This document shows, piece after piece, positions 63,014-64,000 of a DNA stretch of 64,000 bases. The notes under the pieces were generated by a model. It was not told where the DNA came from. It worked only from the letters and a program-made list of their open reading frames with translations, and made no database searches. The position numbers and the translations under genes were made by a program. Each line of letters opens with the position of its first letter. The first letter of the stretch is position 1. The stretch comes from Yimella sp. cx-51 (lineage in GTDB: Bacteria > Actinomycetota > Actinomycetes > Actinomycetales > Dermatophilaceae), in NCBI RefSeq assembly GCF_017654605.1, contig NZ_CP072113.1, forward strand, positions 1,116,001 to 1,180,000, given 5' to 3'.

Positions 63014-63831
63014 CCGATCCGGATTCCCGGACGTCCGACAACATTCCGCCGGTGCACGGCTCCACGGCCGTCCCGACCGGCGCCGACGCCGAACCAACTG
63101 CGGCTGAGGAAGCTGCAGCAGAGGCAGAGGTCGACCCGCCACACAAGGAATGGTGGGAGGACCAACGCCTGCCGTGGCAGGGTGCTCCACGCAAGGTCGA
63201 CAAGCAGTGTTGGGCGGCCATCGCGCTGCTCGGCGTCTACGGCATGGTGCTCCTGCCGCTGCGGCCGATCCTGCTCGGACTCGACTCCTACGTCCTGGCG
63301 ACGGTCACCGGGTCCAACATCGCGATGGCCGACATCGGCGCGAAGGCGGCCACCGGGCCCGAACCCTGGTGGTGGGTGGCCCTGCTGGTGGCTGCGGCGA
63401 CCTCGGTGAAATTCGACTGGATCTTCTGGTGGGCCGGCAAGCTCTGGGGTCGCGGCATCATCGAGGTGATGGCCGGACGCTCCAAGTGGGCTGCTCGCAC
63501 CGGCGCTGCGGCTGAACGCCTGGCGCGCAAGTTCGGCGGACCGGCCATCTTCCTCGCGTGGTTCATCCCGTTCCTGCCGGGTGCCATCGTCGCTGCGTTC
63601 GTCGGTGACGTCGGCATGCGGCTACGTCGGTACATGCTCATCGACTTCTTCGCCGCCCTCTGTTACCGGGGCCTGTGGATGTACCTCGGCTATCAGATTG
63701 GGGAGCCTGCCAAGGATCTCGTCAAGGTGATCGCCAAGTACGCCAACTACTTCGCCATCGCGATGCTGGTCTTCATCGTGGTCGGCACCTTCATCCGCAC
63801 GCGCCGGGAACAGCAGGCGAAGGCAAGCTGA
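63010..63831 (+). CDS. DedA/VTT-domain membrane protein
   Basis: A 273-residue membrane protein of the SNARE-associated/VTT type. An acidic 60-residue N-terminal tail precedes helices; the conserved core is KFDWIFWWAGKLWGRGII, GPAIFLAWFIPFLPGAIVAAFVGDVGM (quoted in part) and YRGLWMYLGYQIGE. DedA proteins are thought to move lipids such as undecaprenyl phosphate; the acidic extension is not typical. The ATG overlaps the proB stop. Confidence 0.75.
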   Translation: MTDPDSRTSDNIPPVHGSTAVPTGADAEPTAAEEAAAEAEVDPPHKEWWEDQRLPWQGAPRKVDKQCWAAIALLGVYGMVLLPLRPILLGLDSYVLATVTGSNIAMADIGAKAATGPEPWWWVALLVAAATSVKFDWIFWWAGKLWGRGIIEVMAGRSKWAARTGAAAERLARKFGGPAIFLAWFIPFLPGAIVAAFVGDVGMRLRRYMLIDFFAALCYRGLWMYLGYQIGEPAKDLVKVIAKYANYFAIAMLVFIVVGTFIRTRREQQAKAS

Positions 63832-63867
63832 GATAAGAGTTGCTGACCACGCGGTTTCGCGGCGCCC

Positions 63868-64000
63868 GTGAGTTCCTTCCTGACCGCCTCGCTGGCTGAG
63901 CCTGCTGGTCAAACGCCCGTCGCGGGGGTGCTGCGGCGGATCGAACGCGCACAGGCCAGCAAGGTCGGGCCGACATCCCTGGACGCGCTGACGAGGGCGT
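63868..64000 (+). CDS. Start of an unrecognised gene, cut by the window edge
   Basis: GTG 63868 opens a frame beginning VSSFLTASLAEPAGQTPVAG and running off the window with 44 codons. It looks like a soluble helical N-terminus and does not resemble the N-terminus of ProA, the usual partner of proB. No ribosome-binding site or -10 is convincing, so both start and identity are open. Confidence 0.35.
   Translation, partial: MSSFLTASLAEPAGQTPVAGVLRRIERAQASKVGPTSLDALTRA

Noticed and set aside
63868-64000. Start of proA after proB
   Set aside because: The visible 44 codons do not resemble the glutamyl-phosphate reductase N-terminus; left as unrecognised.
1-64000. tRNA genes, rRNA genes, CRISPR arrays, insertion sequences, riboswitches
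   Set aside because: Reading both strands I found no T-loop signatures with cloverleaf context, no regularly spaced repeats, no transposase and no recognisable riboswitch core; a covariance-model search would settle the RNA genes.

Overview
The window comes from a high-GC actinobacterium, most likely a Micrococcales member near Dermacoccaceae/Dermatophilaceae (family placement is a guess). The evidence is the dxr-rip1-ispG-GNAT order shared with mycobacteria, an actinobacterial assimilatory sulfite reductase with APS reductase, a FolP2-type DHPS paralogue, WXG100/EspC-like proteins, frequent GTG starts, 4-bp stop/start overlaps, and many starts that look leaderless. It is a mostly ordinary chromosomal segment packed with housekeeping operons. 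I saw no rRNA, tRNA, CRISPR array, prophage or insertion sequence.

Layout. 1-7.2 kb: polyamine uptake (potABC), a saccharopine-dehydrogenase-fold oxidoreductase, a small disturbed patch (GPP34 fragment plus a CopG/PIN toxin-antitoxin pair), then succinate-semialdehyde dehydrogenase; together this suggests putrescine/GABA use. 7.2-10.3 kb: lysoplasmalogenase, then a three-gene type VII secretion-like cassette (EspC-like small protein with a YxxxE motif, a WKG-motif protein, a possible EspG-like chaperone) with no secretion machinery beside it. 10.3-17.3 kb: MEP-pathway genes dxr and ispG with the site-2 protease rip1, LD-carboxypeptidase, a lipoprotein, a DUF402 protein and a GNAT. 17.5-21.3 kb: FolP2-like protein, AidB-like acyl-CoA dehydrogenase and a DUF559 (Vsr-fold) nuclease-like gene bracketed by two copies of a 63-bp hairpin repeat. 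21.5-30.7 kb: proS, HAD hydrolase, TauE exporter, a MauE/DsbA redox pair, a kinase and a lipoprotein, and the sulfite reductase-cysH operon.

30.7-46 kb: the rimP-nusA-ylxR-infB and rbfA-truB-ribF translation cluster, split after infB by a 5.5-kb gene for a single-chain acyl-CoA carboxylase (biotin carboxylase, biotin carrier and carboxyltransferase in one 1844-residue protein), a TRM11-like methyltransferase and a secreted protein with two nearly identical PepSY domains. A third 63-bp hairpin repeat lies between infB and the carboxylase. 46-64 kb: rodA, a long-chain acyl-CoA ligase, a radical SAM protein and its usual partner DUF2344 separated by three membrane-protein genes, then rne-rplU-rpmA-obgE-DUF2568-proB, a DedA-family membrane protein and the start of an unrecognised gene.

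The least explained signals are the 63-bp hairpin family (fixed 17-bp ends, variable but still self-complementary core) with its association with a DUF559 gene, and the orphan type VII-like cassette. Starts were chosen from ribosome-binding sites, overlaps and -10 spacing; family names come from reading the proteins, not from database searches.
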